From Faucicola osloensis_D (GTDB lineage Bacteria > Pseudomonadota > Gammaproteobacteria > Pseudomonadales > Moraxellaceae), in the NCBI GenBank assembly GCA_020041925.1, contig CP083409.1: a stretch of 64,000 nucleotides of DNA. One strand, written 5' to 3'. The notes beneath the pieces are model-generated. The model did no database searches and was not told the DNA's origin. It saw only the letters and a program-made list of their open reading frames with translations. The position numbers and the translations under genes are program-made. Positions 17,021 through 25,023 of the stretch are shown piece by piece (positions within the stretch are counted from its first letter, which is position 1; each line of letters begins with the position of its first letter).

Positions 17021-17233
17021 ATGAAAAATTCTAATAAAACCGTTAAAAAATCTGATTTGCCGAGCAAAATCTGCCCAGTGTGTCAGCGTCCATTTACCTG
17101 GCGAAAAAAATGGGAAAAAGATTGGGTGAATGTCATTTATTGCTCAAAGCGCTGTCAAGGTAATAGCCGTAGCAGCAAATTAAAAAATAACGCTAAAGAC
17201 TCATTAATGACAGGTGCACCCAACATCAAATAG
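17021..17233 (+). CDS. DUF2256 small zinc-binding protein
   Basis: 70-residue protein with the DUF2256 pattern KICPVCQRPFTWRKKWEKDW followed by VIYCSKRCQ, giving two CxxC-like pairs for one zinc ion. The rest is basic and probably disordered. Function unknown. DUF2256 genes are often found next to, or fused with, photolyase/cryptochrome genes; here it is divergent from phrB across about 230 nt, so co-function is possible. A ribosome site AAAGGTAAG precedes the ATG. Confidence 0.88.
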   Translation: MKNSNKTVKKSDLPSKICPVCQRPFTWRKKWEKDWVNVIYCSKRCQGNSRSSKLKNNAKDSLMTGAPNIK

Positions 17234-17323
17234 CAAACTAACTATTTGATTTATGGCACAATTATATTAAGATGGCAATGTCATCTCCAACAATTAAAGC
17301 GTGTATCAAGCGATTTCCCTGTT

Positions 17324-18439
17324 ATGCTGTCTACCTCATCATCTGATAACAGATCGTCAAAACTATATATTAGGGTAGTGGTGGTCGGCATCGTTACCGC
17401 GTTACATGGGCTGCTGCTGTATCTATTTTTTCAGTACCAAACTCCATTAAAGATCAAACCACAAACTACACAGGCGCTCGAAATTAGCTTTATCCAGCTG
17501 AGGCCTCACACCTCGCAGACCTACCATTCACAACCGCCTGTGGTTATCCATCATGCAGACCCTGCCAAACAACCTTATCTTAGCGATAACACACAAGCAG
17601 CTGATATTAAGGAAAAACCGTTATCAACACCAAACCCTACACCCGCTAAACTGGTGGAATACCCAGCAAAAAGTAGTAGCCACAAGCCAATTGAACTCAG
17701 ACCAACGATAGATCATTTGACTAGCCAAAAAAAACCCAGTCAACTTACAACTCCGTTATCTATAGCAAGTCAAAGCCGAAGCCAAACTCAATCTCAAAAA
17801 AAATCACAAGATATTCCTAGCCAGCCATTACTGAACGCGCGTGAAAATAACGCCAAATATAAACAACAGCAAGCGGCGCAAATAGAACGCAACATAAGTT
17901 CAAATAATAACCAATCTCTTGCTCAACCCAACTCAGCTACTATCAAATCTGCTGCTACCAACCAAAGCCATACCAATGCCGATGAGGCTTTAAAACCTAT
18001 AACTCACGATGAGCGTGCTAAATCATCTGAAGATTCAATGTCTCCTCAAATAAAAAAAACGCCAAATCGGCCCGTTAGCCCAGCTATTTCAGCTATCGCC
18101 GCTGTCCCAACTATTAATTCGTCACCAAAACCAGCAACACCCATCACCTTTGGCAATGCGGAGGCAAGTTGGCAGAAAAGACCGAACACACACTTACCAC
18201 CCAATTTATCCCGCATTGTGACACTAAAACAGCTATCAAGCCTGCAAGTAAAACTTAATGTCAATGCCAAAGGTGACGTGGAAAAATGCAGGATTACGCA
18301 AACATCGGGTGATCCAGAGGTGGATAAATTTATTTGCCAACAAGTGCAAAAAGCCAAACTTTACCCAAAAAAAGTAAATGGCGTCACGGTACCAAGCATT
18401 GGTAATCTCACAATAGCACTGACCAATCTTGCAAATTAA
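17324..18439 (+). CDS. TonB family protein (TonB-like C-terminal domain)
   Basis: Probable energy transducer to outer-membrane receptors. From ATG 17324 the 371-residue product has a short cytoplasmic N-terminus, one transmembrane helix (IRVVVVGIVTALHGLLLYLF), a very long low-complexity Ser/Gln/Asn/Pro/Lys-rich periplasmic spacer (about residues 45-285), and a C-terminal TonB domain (LQVKLNVNAKGDVEKCRITQTSGDPEVDKF..). The frame can be extended to a TTG at 17246 but that lacks a ribosome site. ExbB/ExbD genes are not adjacent. The Cys pair in the domain (KCRI, FICQ) is unusual and may form a disulfide. Confidence 0.82.
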   Translation: MLSTSSSDNRSSKLYIRVVVVGIVTALHGLLLYLFFQYQTPLKIKPQTTQALEISFIQLRPHTSQTYHSQPPVVIHHADPAKQPYLSDNTQAADIKEKPLSTPNPTPAKLVEYPAKSSSHKPIELRPTIDHLTSQKKPSQLTTPLSIASQSRSQTQSQKKSQDIPSQPLLNARENNAKYKQQQAAQIERNISSNNNQSLAQPNSATIKSAATNQSHTNADEALKPITHDERAKSSEDSMSPQIKKTPNRPVSPAISAIAAVPTINSSPKPATPITFGNAEASWQKRPNTHLPPNLSRIVTLKQLSSLQVKLNVNAKGDVEKCRITQTSGDPEVDKFICQQVQKAKLYPKKVNGVTVPSIGNLTIALTNLAN

Positions 18440-18521
18440 ACCATACAATATGTTGTTGAAGCGGCACCTATGTAATAATCATTAATGGCTTACTGTGTAA
18501 CAATTGATTACCTAGACACAT

Positions 18522-18553
18522 AAAAAAGCCAACCTGATGAACAGATTGGCTTT
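18522..18553 (-). terminator. Terminator after fadL-like gene
   Basis: AAAGCCAA / TTGGCTTT stem with a partly paired loop, ending in T6 on the minus strand. It lies 20 nt past the gene end. Confidence 0.8.
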
Positions 18554-18572
18554 CATGTTATTGAAAGTTAGC

Positions 18573-20003
18573 TTATTTCTTTTGGTAGGATAAACGTACG
18601 CCGTATACCCAGCCATCATTATCTTGGAAATCGCCAACAATGCTACCATCGGGTAGTTTTGCTTTGGCATCACCAAACATTAAGTATTTAACGCCGCCTG
18701 AGACAGCCCATTCAGGTGTCAAATTGTATTTTGCGCCCAAGCCCACATTCCAGTTACCTTCCACAGGTCCTAGAGAAGTGATGGGATTGCCTGCACCTGA
18801 GTCATAACCCACAGCGCCCGAAATAGCTAATTGTGGTGATAGTTTCTTACCTAGACCGACTTCAGCAGTCCAAGCGTCTTTAGAATAATCAACCAAATTT
18901 AAACCGCTTGCTTTACCATAGATTGTTGGTTTAATGGCAAAATCGCTCCAAGGTACCCAACGTGCTTTTGCAGTTAAAAGGGTTGTTGGATTGATACCTG
19001 TTTGGAAATCTAAGTTAACAGATTTTGGCGTGGTGATAGTAATTTCATTGGTTCCGACACCCGCTGCACCAAGTGCAGGAAAATTTTCCGTCAGAGTAAC
19101 ATCATGGTCAATTTCTGAGCGATAGGTTAACGCGGCTTTGAGGGCAATTTCAGGTTTTAAATAAGCAATCCCAGCCATCCAGCCATAAGCCGTATCACGC
19201 GTAATATTTGCATCATACCCAGAGGCAGTTTTATAAGCGTTACCACGTAAGTGAACATCACCTTCTAAACGCTGAATCGTAGGACCACCATAGATTTGAA
19301 TGTTTTTCTTTTCCCCCAGTTTTACCCCCAACAGTCCTGTGAAATTTTGGCTGCTGATAGAAACGTTGGTTGCACCTGTAACTTTTGAGAGATTATTAAA
19401 ACTATCAGTTGGGGCTTTTAAAGCGTTATAGGTGGCTGAAAGATTTTTATAATCGGGGGTTCCAGTAGCACCAGCTTTTTCAAGTGTATCTAGTGTGGAC
19501 TTCGCAAGAGCTAATGTATTATTCAGCTCTGTTATATTGCTAACTGTAGCAGTTTGATTTCTTGTAAGGCTACGCAATAATTGTGTAGCACCTGGATAAA
19601 CTTGAGGAGTTGCTAAAGAGTCAATAACCGCAGTTGGTGCACCAACAAAGTTGTTATCGCCAGAAAACTCAACATCGGCGCCCCAAGGCTGATCAAAAAA
19701 TGCGCCTACGCTGATGGTGTCATTGACATCGGCTTTTGCCCCAAAATTTAAAAACTGGTAGTCATCGGCCATATCAGGGACATTGCGACCAGCGGCAAAG
19801 TCTGCGTCAGTTGTCGCAACCTTTGCGTTATCTTTACCCTCGATTGTTGGATCGATAGCAATGTGCTCAACGTAGGCAAAAGTACCTTGCTCGGTAAAAG
19901 CCCAGCTTGGTTGGGTAGAGCGGTCTAAACCGGCGGCGTTTGCGATAGAAACAGTAGAAAGCGTAGCAACGGCTAGCGCAAGAGAAGAAATTTTAAATGA
20001 CAT
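18573..20003 (-). CDS. fadL: Outer membrane long-chain fatty acid transporter (FadL/OmpP1/TodX family)
   Basis: Beta-barrel importer of hydrophobic compounds. 476 residues with a signal peptide (MSFKISSLALAVATLSTVSIANA, cut before AGLDRS), FADL-type N-terminal plug region, NFGAKADVNDTISVGAFFDQPWGADV, then many alternating barrel strands and a terminal aromatic strand (GWVYGVRLSYQKK). An Ala/Ser/Thr-rich helical stretch near residues 125-215 is longer than usual. It fits the several acyl-CoA dehydrogenases in the window; the exact substrate is not shown by sequence. Ribosome site AGGGAGCTTCAC. Confidence 0.88.
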   Translation of the reverse strand: MSFKISSLALAVATLSTVSIANAAGLDRSTQPSWAFTEQGTFAYVEHIAIDPTIEGKDNAKVATTDADFAAGRNVPDMADDYQFLNFGAKADVNDTISVGAFFDQPWGADVEFSGDNNFVGAPTAVIDSLATPQVYPGATQLLRSLTRNQTATVSNITELNNTLALAKSTLDTLEKAGATGTPDYKNLSATYNALKAPTDSFNNLSKVTGATNVSISSQNFTGLLGVKLGEKKNIQIYGGPTIQRLEGDVHLRGNAYKTASGYDANITRDTAYGWMAGIAYLKPEIALKAALTYRSEIDHDVTLTENFPALGAAGVGTNEITITTPKSVNLDFQTGINPTTLLTAKARWVPWSDFAIKPTIYGKASGLNLVDYSKDAWTAEVGLGKKLSPQLAISGAVGYDSGAGNPITSLGPVEGNWNVGLGAKYNLTPEWAVSGGVKYLMFGDAKAKLPDGSIVGDFQDNDGWVYGVRLSYQKK

Positions 20004-20182
20004 GTGAAGCTCCCTGTTTGATTTTAATCATTACGTCTAACAGCTAATTTAACAAAAACTTATCAGTAAATTAAAATTGACGTAATACCTTCCTTTCGTC
20101 AGTCAAAGAATAATCAAAATTTTAACAATTGACAACCATAGAATCACATTTTTGTAAGAATTTATTGACCTGAGCAGTCACG

Positions 20183-20225
20183 AAAAAAAGAGGGTGTTAA
20201 CCCAATGAGTTAACACCCTCTTTTT
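20183..20225 (-). terminator. Strong terminator after infA
   Basis: A 17-bp perfect stem (20185-20201 with 20209-20225; core GAGGGTGTTAAC / GTTAACACCCTC) around a 7-nt loop and flanked by A and T runs, so it could act in both directions. Confidence 0.93.
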
Positions 20226-20248
20226 ACTGACTATGTCTAGCTAAACAC

Positions 20249-20470
20249 CTATCGACCGCGGTAAGTGATACGTCCTTTCGATAAGTCGTAAGGTGTCATT
20301 TCAACTTTAACTTTATCGCCTGTTAAGATACGAATATAGTTTTTACGCATTTTTCCAGAAATATGCGCAATAATTTCATGCCCATTTTCTAAACGCACTT
20401 TAAATAATGTGTTAGGTAAAGTATCGACCACTTCGCCTTCAAATTCAATTACATCGTCTTTTTTTGCCAT
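20249..20470 (-). CDS. infA: Translation initiation factor IF-1
   Basis: 73-residue single-domain OB-fold protein that binds the ribosomal A site during initiation. The sequence MAKKDDVIEFEGEVVDTLPN, then FKVRLENGHEIIAHISGKMRKNYIRIL and the C-terminal DLSKGRITYRGR are the standard IF-1 pattern. It is preceded by truA on the same strand (127 nt gap) and followed by its own strong terminator, so it is probably a separate transcript. Confidence 0.98.
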   Translation of the reverse strand: MAKKDDVIEFEGEVVDTLPNTLFKVRLENGHEIIAHISGKMRKNYIRILTGDKVKVEMTPYDLSKGRITYRGR

Positions 20471-20597
20471 AATACCTATATCTATGAGTCAAATGTATAA
20501 ATGCAGATTATACGCTGATGCGTGTGTTATCGCAACTTTTAACCCCCAAATCAATCAATTGAAAAAAACAGCTAAAAGATTTGCGCTCATCGTGCCC

Positions 20598-21404
20598 TTA
20601 TTCAGGCAAATTTAGCCAAATAGGGGAGAGCCTTGTTGCCGGTAACAGTGATTGAAATTGGGGTGGATATAGCGCATTGATAAAGTATAACCCATCGGCA
20701 GAGGCCGTCGCTGCCGCAAGTGACCGGTTTTTGCTCAGTAGCAATGCTTCCATCCATGCGACTGGCTTTTCACCGCGCCCAATTTCAAATAACGTACCCA
20801 TAATATTTCGCACCATGTGGTGCAAAAAACCATCGGCTTGGATATCCAGTACCAATAGCTCACCATGCTGAATCAATTTGGCAAAATGGACATGGCGCAC
20901 AGGCTGATTAGATTGGCAGGAAGCGGCACGAAAACTGGTAAAATCATGGGTGCCTTCCAGATAGGTCGCTGCCTGCTGCATCAGTTGGACATTAAGCGGG
21001 GCGTATTCATGGGTAATTTGCTGATTGAGTATCGCAGGTCGAAAGGGATGGTTGAGGGTAATATAGCGGTAGCGTCGAGCAATGGCAGAAAAGCGCGCAT
21101 GAAACTCAGCGGGCATCACTTGTATCCAGCGCACCGCGATATCATCAGGTAGTAGAGAGTTTGCGGCACGCAGCCAATTATAAGGCTGACGCGTGGCAGT
21201 GGTCTGAAAATGAGCAATCATATTTGACGCATGGACGCCTGCATCAGTACGACCTGCAGCGATGACTTCTATGGGTTCATTGGCTATCTTTGATAACGCT
21301 GCTTCAACATGCTGCTGAATACTATCAACTTCTTGTTGTCGTTGCCAACCGCGATAGCGAGTACCAATAAATTCAATGCTGATCGCATAAGTATTTACAG
21401 TCAT
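20598..21404 (-). CDS. truA: tRNA pseudouridine synthase A
   Basis: Converts uridines 38-40 of the tRNA anticodon stem to pseudouridine. 268 residues with the catalytic Asp (D54) in the signature AAGRTDAGVHA, an N-terminal GTRYRGWQRQ strand, and C-terminal VLDIQADGFLHHMVRNIMGTL. Full length for the family. It lies 61 nt downstream of the asparaginase gene on the same strand. Confidence 0.96.
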   Translation of the reverse strand: MTVNTYAISIEFIGTRYRGWQRQQEVDSIQQHVEAALSKIANEPIEVIAAGRTDAGVHASNMIAHFQTTATRQPYNWLRAANSLLPDDIAVRWIQVMPAEFHARFSAIARRYRYITLNHPFRPAILNQQITHEYAPLNVQLMQQAATYLEGTHDFTSFRAASCQSNQPVRHVHFAKLIQHGELLVLDIQADGFLHHMVRNIMGTLFEIGRGEKPVAWMEALLLSKNRSLAAATASADGLYFINALYPPQFQSLLPATRLSPIWLNLPE

Positions 21405-21465
21405 AAAAAAGCCAATTTTGCCAAAACCTACGATAAAAAAGCCTAGTATAACAACTAATCAGTTA

Positions 21466-22560
21466 TTAGGCGACGCTGTGGGTATCTTTTAGACAATGCG
21501 CCCAGCGCTGACGGCGGCGAGCAGGGGTATCATAATTGCCAATCAACCATAGCAGACGCGCAAATATGGCAGGTAAGGTCAACCGCCCCGTCATCAAAAC
21601 TTCACATTGAGCCAGCCATGCCCCCGCTTCATACGCTTGGCTGACGCCGCCATACGCGCATTGGGTGGTCACTGCAACCAGACAGCCTTGTTTTTTCGCC
21701 TGTAATAATTGGTTTTTAATGGATTCGGCATACGGCACATTGCCTGCACCAAATGCCAAAATAATGATGGCATCAGGTTTTTCAGACAATAAATTATCCA
21801 AGCGAGTGGCGAGCAAATGCGTATCCACGGGCGTCAGATAGAGTGTCGCAATATTGGCATGGGACAAGCTGTCAAACACTTGCGGCAATTGACTCAACCG
21901 ATCTTCTAGCCACAGTTGATGCTGAGCCTGGGTGATTTTTGCGGTATAGCTATTGGCAGGATAACCAGCACGGTGGTGCCCCACAAACGCCATTAAATCA
22001 TGGCTATGAATTTTTTGTACAGTTTGGGCAGGCCAATCTTCACCAGAAAAACACACCCGCACCCCAGGCTCACCATGACAGGCTAATTTACAGGCATCAA
22101 ATAAATTCTGCGTGGCATCGCTCTGCGGGTCGATGCGGTAATCGGTTAACACATTGCTATCAAGCAAAGGTCTCATTGCGCCCGTGACCAAAATACTGAT
22201 ATGACTACCAGCAAAACACTCTGCCAAAAAAGCCGCGAGGTAGCTGAGCGTATCCGTGCCTGTTAGCACCACAAATTGGCGAAGCCCTTGCCCAATGGCT
22301 TGTAGTATCAATTGATAAAAATGCGCAAAATCGGCAGGCGTTAACTGGCTACTGTCTTTAATGACATCATTATCCAATATCCGCCAGTCCACAGGGTCGT
22401 GTGCATGGTTTGGGTAGGTGGCAAAATGGGTGTGCAGTATCTGTGATAACACAGGTAAGAAAATATCGGCATCTAAGCTGGCAAGCGGTTTGCCATAACT
22501 GCCAAAAGTGCCGCCGGCGTAGATGATGCCAATACCTGATTTGGTGATAGATTTACTCAA
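21466..22560 (-). CDS. L-asparaginase family protein (cytoplasmic, type I-like)
   Basis: Hydrolyses asparagine to aspartate and ammonia. 364 residues without a signal peptide. The first catalytic threonine is T18 in IIYAGGTFGSYG; the second motif is VVLTGTDTLSYLA (T102, D103), where HGTDT is more common; VTGAMRP and the C-terminal ILAFGAGNVP follow. The only in-frame start before the catalytic motif is a TTG directly after the ybeY stop, so a TTG start is likely. The short gap to ybeY (8 nt) puts it in the phoH-ybeY operon. The glutaminase side activity cannot be judged. Confidence 0.85.
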   Translation of the reverse strand: MSKSITKSGIGIIYAGGTFGSYGKPLASLDADIFLPVLSQILHTHFATYPNHAHDPVDWRILDNDVIKDSSQLTPADFAHFYQLILQAIGQGLRQFVVLTGTDTLSYLAAFLAECFAGSHISILVTGAMRPLLDSNVLTDYRIDPQSDATQNLFDACKLACHGEPGVRVCFSGEDWPAQTVQKIHSHDLMAFVGHHRAGYPANSYTAKITQAQHQLWLEDRLSQLPQVFDSLSHANIATLYLTPVDTHLLATRLDNLLSEKPDAIIILAFGAGNVPYAESIKNQLLQAKKQGCLVAVTTQCAYGGVSQAYEAGAWLAQCEVLMTGRLTLPAIFARLLWLIGNYDTPARRRQRWAHCLKDTHSVA

Positions 22561-22568
22561 TTGAAATT

Positions 22569-23195
22569 TTACTCATAAGGGTTGGCAACGGATAACTTAT
22601 CAAGGACAGCGATTTCAATCGCTTCCATTTCATCTTGCTCAGCTTGCCCAAGTTCATGGTCAAAACCTAGCAAATGCAGCATACCATGCACCAGCAAATG
22701 GGTCAGATGCTGCTCAATGGTCTTGCCTTGTTCAGCGGCTTGACTGACTACCACCGCATGGCAAATCACTAGTTCACCTAGCGGCAATGCCGGCAGTAAT
22801 TCTAGTACAGCTTCAGGCAACTCACTGGCATAGGATAAAATATTGGTGGCGTAGTCTTTGCCACGCGCATCGAAATTGATAGCGCGAGCTTCCACAGGCT
22901 CCGTGACATAAATTTCTAATTCAACGGTTTTTTGAAAGATAACTTCACCCAGTTGACTAGGTATCTCAGTGGTGTCTTGATGAGTTTGAAAATACTGCAG
23001 AACTTGCTGCAAAATAGCGACAATCTTGTCTTGTTGGTACAAGGCTTCAAGTTCGCCAAAATTTGGCAGCGCAATTAAGTCTTCAGCAAAACTAATTATC
23101 ACTTGACTCATCGGCACTTGACTAAGCGGCGCTTGCGGCAAAGCGCTTGCTAAATCACCTGTTAAATCAATTTGGGTTGGCAAAGCTGATGACAT
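22569..23195 (-). CDS. ybeY: Endoribonuclease YbeY (rRNA maturation factor)
   Basis: Metal-dependent RNase involved in 16S rRNA 3' processing and ribosome quality control. The signature HLLVHGMLHLLGFDH contains the three zinc-binding histidines. The 208-residue product is about 40-50 residues longer than E. coli YbeY because of an N-terminal extension; GGAG six nt before the ATG at 23195 supports this long start over the internal Met at codon 29. It sits 3 nt after phoH, the usual ybeZ-ybeY pairing. Confidence 0.93.
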   Translation of the reverse strand: MSSALPTQIDLTGDLASALPQAPLSQVPMSQVIISFAEDLIALPNFGELEALYQQDKIVAILQQVLQYFQTHQDTTEIPSQLGEVIFQKTVELEIYVTEPVEARAINFDARGKDYATNILSYASELPEAVLELLPALPLGELVICHAVVVSQAAEQGKTIEQHLTHLLVHGMLHLLGFDHELGQAEQDEMEAIEIAVLDKLSVANPYE

Positions 23196-23198
23196 AAG

Positions 23199-24383
23199 CT
23201 ACTCCGCGATACCGATATCAATGGGTGCGTTATCAATCGGTGCGTTATCAATCGGAGCTTTATTAATCGGGGCGTTGTTATCCGTCACCGCGATAGCCAA
23301 GCTTGCGGCTTGGGACTGTGCTTGGCTTTGTTCAAGTAGGCGCGATTGCTTTTTGGCTTCTCTAATCGCTTCTTGCGCTTCATCGTATTTATCGTAGGCT
23401 TGCACGATTTTTTGAACCAATTGATGGCGTACCACATCTTTGCTATCAAACCGCGTCACATGAATTTCTTCAATATCCGCCAAGATTTCTAGCGAATGCC
23501 GCAAGCCTGACTTGGTGCCACGAGGTAAATCCACCTGTGACATATCGCCCGTGATGACCGCACGGGAGCCAAAACCCAAACGGGTCAAGAACATTTTCAT
23601 CTGCTCAGGGGTGGTGTTTTGTGCTTCATCCAAAATCACAAACGAGTTATTTAAGGTACGACCGCGCATGTAGGCGAGGGGGGCTACTTCAATGACTTGT
23701 TTTTCAATCAGTTTTGCCACTTTTTCAAACCCTAGCATTTCATATAAAGCGTCATAAAGTGGGCGTAGGTAAGGGTCAATTTTTTGGGTCAAATCCCCTG
23801 GTAAAAAGCCCAATTTTTCCCCTGCTTCTACCGCAGGGCGTACAAGCAAAATACGCTCAATCTCATTGCGCTCTAGCATATCCACCGCACAAGCCACCGC
23901 GAGATAAGTTTTACCCGTACCTGCAGGTCCTACGCCAAACGAGACATCAGAGAGTAAGATTTTTTTGACATATTGCTGTTGGTTGTAACCGCGTGGGATG
24001 ATTTTTCCTTTACGGGTTCTCAAACTAATCGGGGTGAATTCCGTGCTATCGGCGCGCTCGCTACCATTTTCGCTAGCGGCATCATTTTCTAGCGCTAAAT
24101 CTTGCTCACGGCTAAAACTCGTTTGCACGAGCAGGTGCAAATCTTCTGGCGAGATGACGTCGTTGCTTTGTGCTTCATCGGCAAGCTGTGCCAAGATACG
24201 CTCAGCACGCGCGACTGAATCGAGCTCACCTGAAATCACAAAATCAGTTTTGCGTTGGTGAATGTGGACTGACAGACGATGTTCAAGGTACTTAATATGG
24301 TTATTGTATTCGCCCAATAGGGTTTTGAGTTGGTGGGCTTTTAGAGATGATAAATCGACCGTTCTGCTGATGGTATCGCTCAA
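23199..24383 (-). CDS. phoH: PhoH-like ATPase (YbeZ)
   Basis: P-loop ATPase of the PhoH family that works with YbeY in RNA metabolism. 394 residues: N-terminal KH-like region with LEHRLSVHIHQRKTDFVISGEL, then the PhoH domain from about residue 125 with Walker A GVGPAGTGKTYLA and Walker B SFVILDEAQNTTPEQMKMFLTR. The tail after the domain is Gln/Ala-rich and ends in a pentapeptide repeat (NAPID) encoded by a 15-bp tandem repeat. The start is a TTG with AAAGGA 7 nt upstream; no better ATG exists nearby. Confidence 0.93.
   Translation of the reverse strand: MSDTISRTVDLSSLKAHQLKTLLGEYNNHIKYLEHRLSVHIHQRKTDFVISGELDSVARAERILAQLADEAQSNDVISPEDLHLLVQTSFSREQDLALENDAASENGSERADSTEFTPISLRTRKGKIIPRGYNQQQYVKKILLSDVSFGVGPAGTGKTYLAVACAVDMLERNEIERILLVRPAVEAGEKLGFLPGDLTQKIDPYLRPLYDALYEMLGFEKVAKLIEKQVIEVAPLAYMRGRTLNNSFVILDEAQNTTPEQMKMFLTRLGFGSRAVITGDMSQVDLPRGTKSGLRHSLEILADIEEIHVTRFDSKDVVRHQLVQKIVQAYDKYDEAQEAIREAKKQSRLLEQSQAQSQAASLAIAVTDNNAPINKAPIDNAPIDNAPIDIGIAE
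23217..23276. repeat. 15-bp tandem repeat at the 3' end of phoH
   Basis: Four consecutive 15-bp units, the second being ATCAATCGGTGCGTT, differing by one to four bases. On the coding strand they specify repeated Asn-Ala-Pro-Ile-Asp, so copy-number change would lengthen or shorten the tail in frame. Confidence 0.85.
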
Positions 24384-24729
24384 GAGTGCTTCCTTTTATG
24401 GGTTTTTATCGTTGTGATAAATCATAAGGTTGAGAGATTAGGAGAGTATGACAGTAACCAATATAATATTTTGGCACGTTGATACTATTATGGTAAATAT
24501 ATGCAAAAATTCAAGTGACGTTCACGGGTTTTTGTCATTTCAAGTGATTTTGAAGCCAACAGTCAGGCAATGCTCAGCCACGACAGGCAAAAAATTAAAT
24601 TTTGAGAAAATGAAAAAAAATGTGACAAAATGCTTGACGACATAGGGTTAAATACGCATAATATGCACCCCATGACAGGCAAGAAATAGTTTCAAAATTC
24701 TGCCTAAACCCTGCAAATTTGCCAAACAT
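24384..24729. other. Non-coding region upstream of tRNA-Met
   Basis: Divergent region between phoH and the tRNA gene. Apart from the tRNA promoter (24634-24662) I see nothing supported; the short open frame at 24448-24645 shows no family features and lacks a ribosome site. Confidence 0.5.
24634..24662 (+). promoter_or_regulatory. Promoter of the tRNA-Met gene
   Basis: -35 TTGACG (24634-24639), 17-bp spacer, -10 CATAAT (24657-24662), followed by a discriminator with a C-run (ATGCACCCC). This is close to consensus and about 68 nt from the mature tRNA 5' end. Confidence 0.75.
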
Positions 24730-24806
24730 GGCGATGTAGCTCAGCTGGTTAGAGCGCACGACTCATAATCGTGAGGTCAAGAGTTCAAGTCTCTTCATCG
24801 CCACCA
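24730..24806 (+). tRNA. tRNA-Met (anticodon CAT, elongator type)
   Basis: 77-nt cloverleaf: acceptor GGCGATG / CATCGCC, D-arm GCTCAGCTGGTTAGAGC, anticodon stem CACGA / TCGTG with loop CTCATAA, T-arm AAGAG-TTCAAGT-CTCTT, and encoded CCA. CAT anticodons occur in initiator Met, elongator Met and lysidine-modified Ile2 tRNAs. The paired first acceptor base pair excludes the initiator, and the overall sequence resembles gammaproteobacterial elongator Met tRNA more than Ile2. Confidence 0.95.
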
Positions 24807-24913
24807 TTTGCAAATAACTTAACAGCCAGTATTTTGACAAGTCCCGTATTTTGCTAAGCCAAGCATTTTGATGTTTGGCTTTTTTGTTGTCTGTTATTTA
24901 GTTGTTTTTCATT

Positions 24914-24961
24914 TGACAATAAAAATGACAATAAAAATGACAATAAAAATGACAATAAAAA
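24914..24961. repeat. Four perfect 12-bp tandem repeats
   Basis: TGACAATAAAAA occurs four times head to tail, ending at the putP terminator. It is intergenic, between tRNA-Met and putP. Confidence 0.9.
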
Positions 24962-24988
24962 AAGGGCGATAGCTGTATCACCCTTTTT
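24959..24988 (-). terminator. Terminator after putP
   Basis: Stem AAAAAGGG-C-GATA / TATC-A-CCCTTTTT with one mismatch and a 4-nt loop. The T-run on the minus strand is supplied by the neighbouring A-rich repeats. Confidence 0.75.
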
Positions 24989-25023
24989 GTCATTTAAATG
25001 ACTATTTAAATTGTTATTCAATA

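Noticed and set aside
24448..24645. Small gene upstream of the tRNA
   Set aside because: No ribosome site or family resemblance, and it overlaps the tRNA promoter.
24730..24806. tRNA-Ile2 (lysidine) instead of tRNA-Met
   Set aside because: Acceptor and T-arm sequences resemble elongator tRNA-Met of related bacteria more; modification cannot be seen in DNA.
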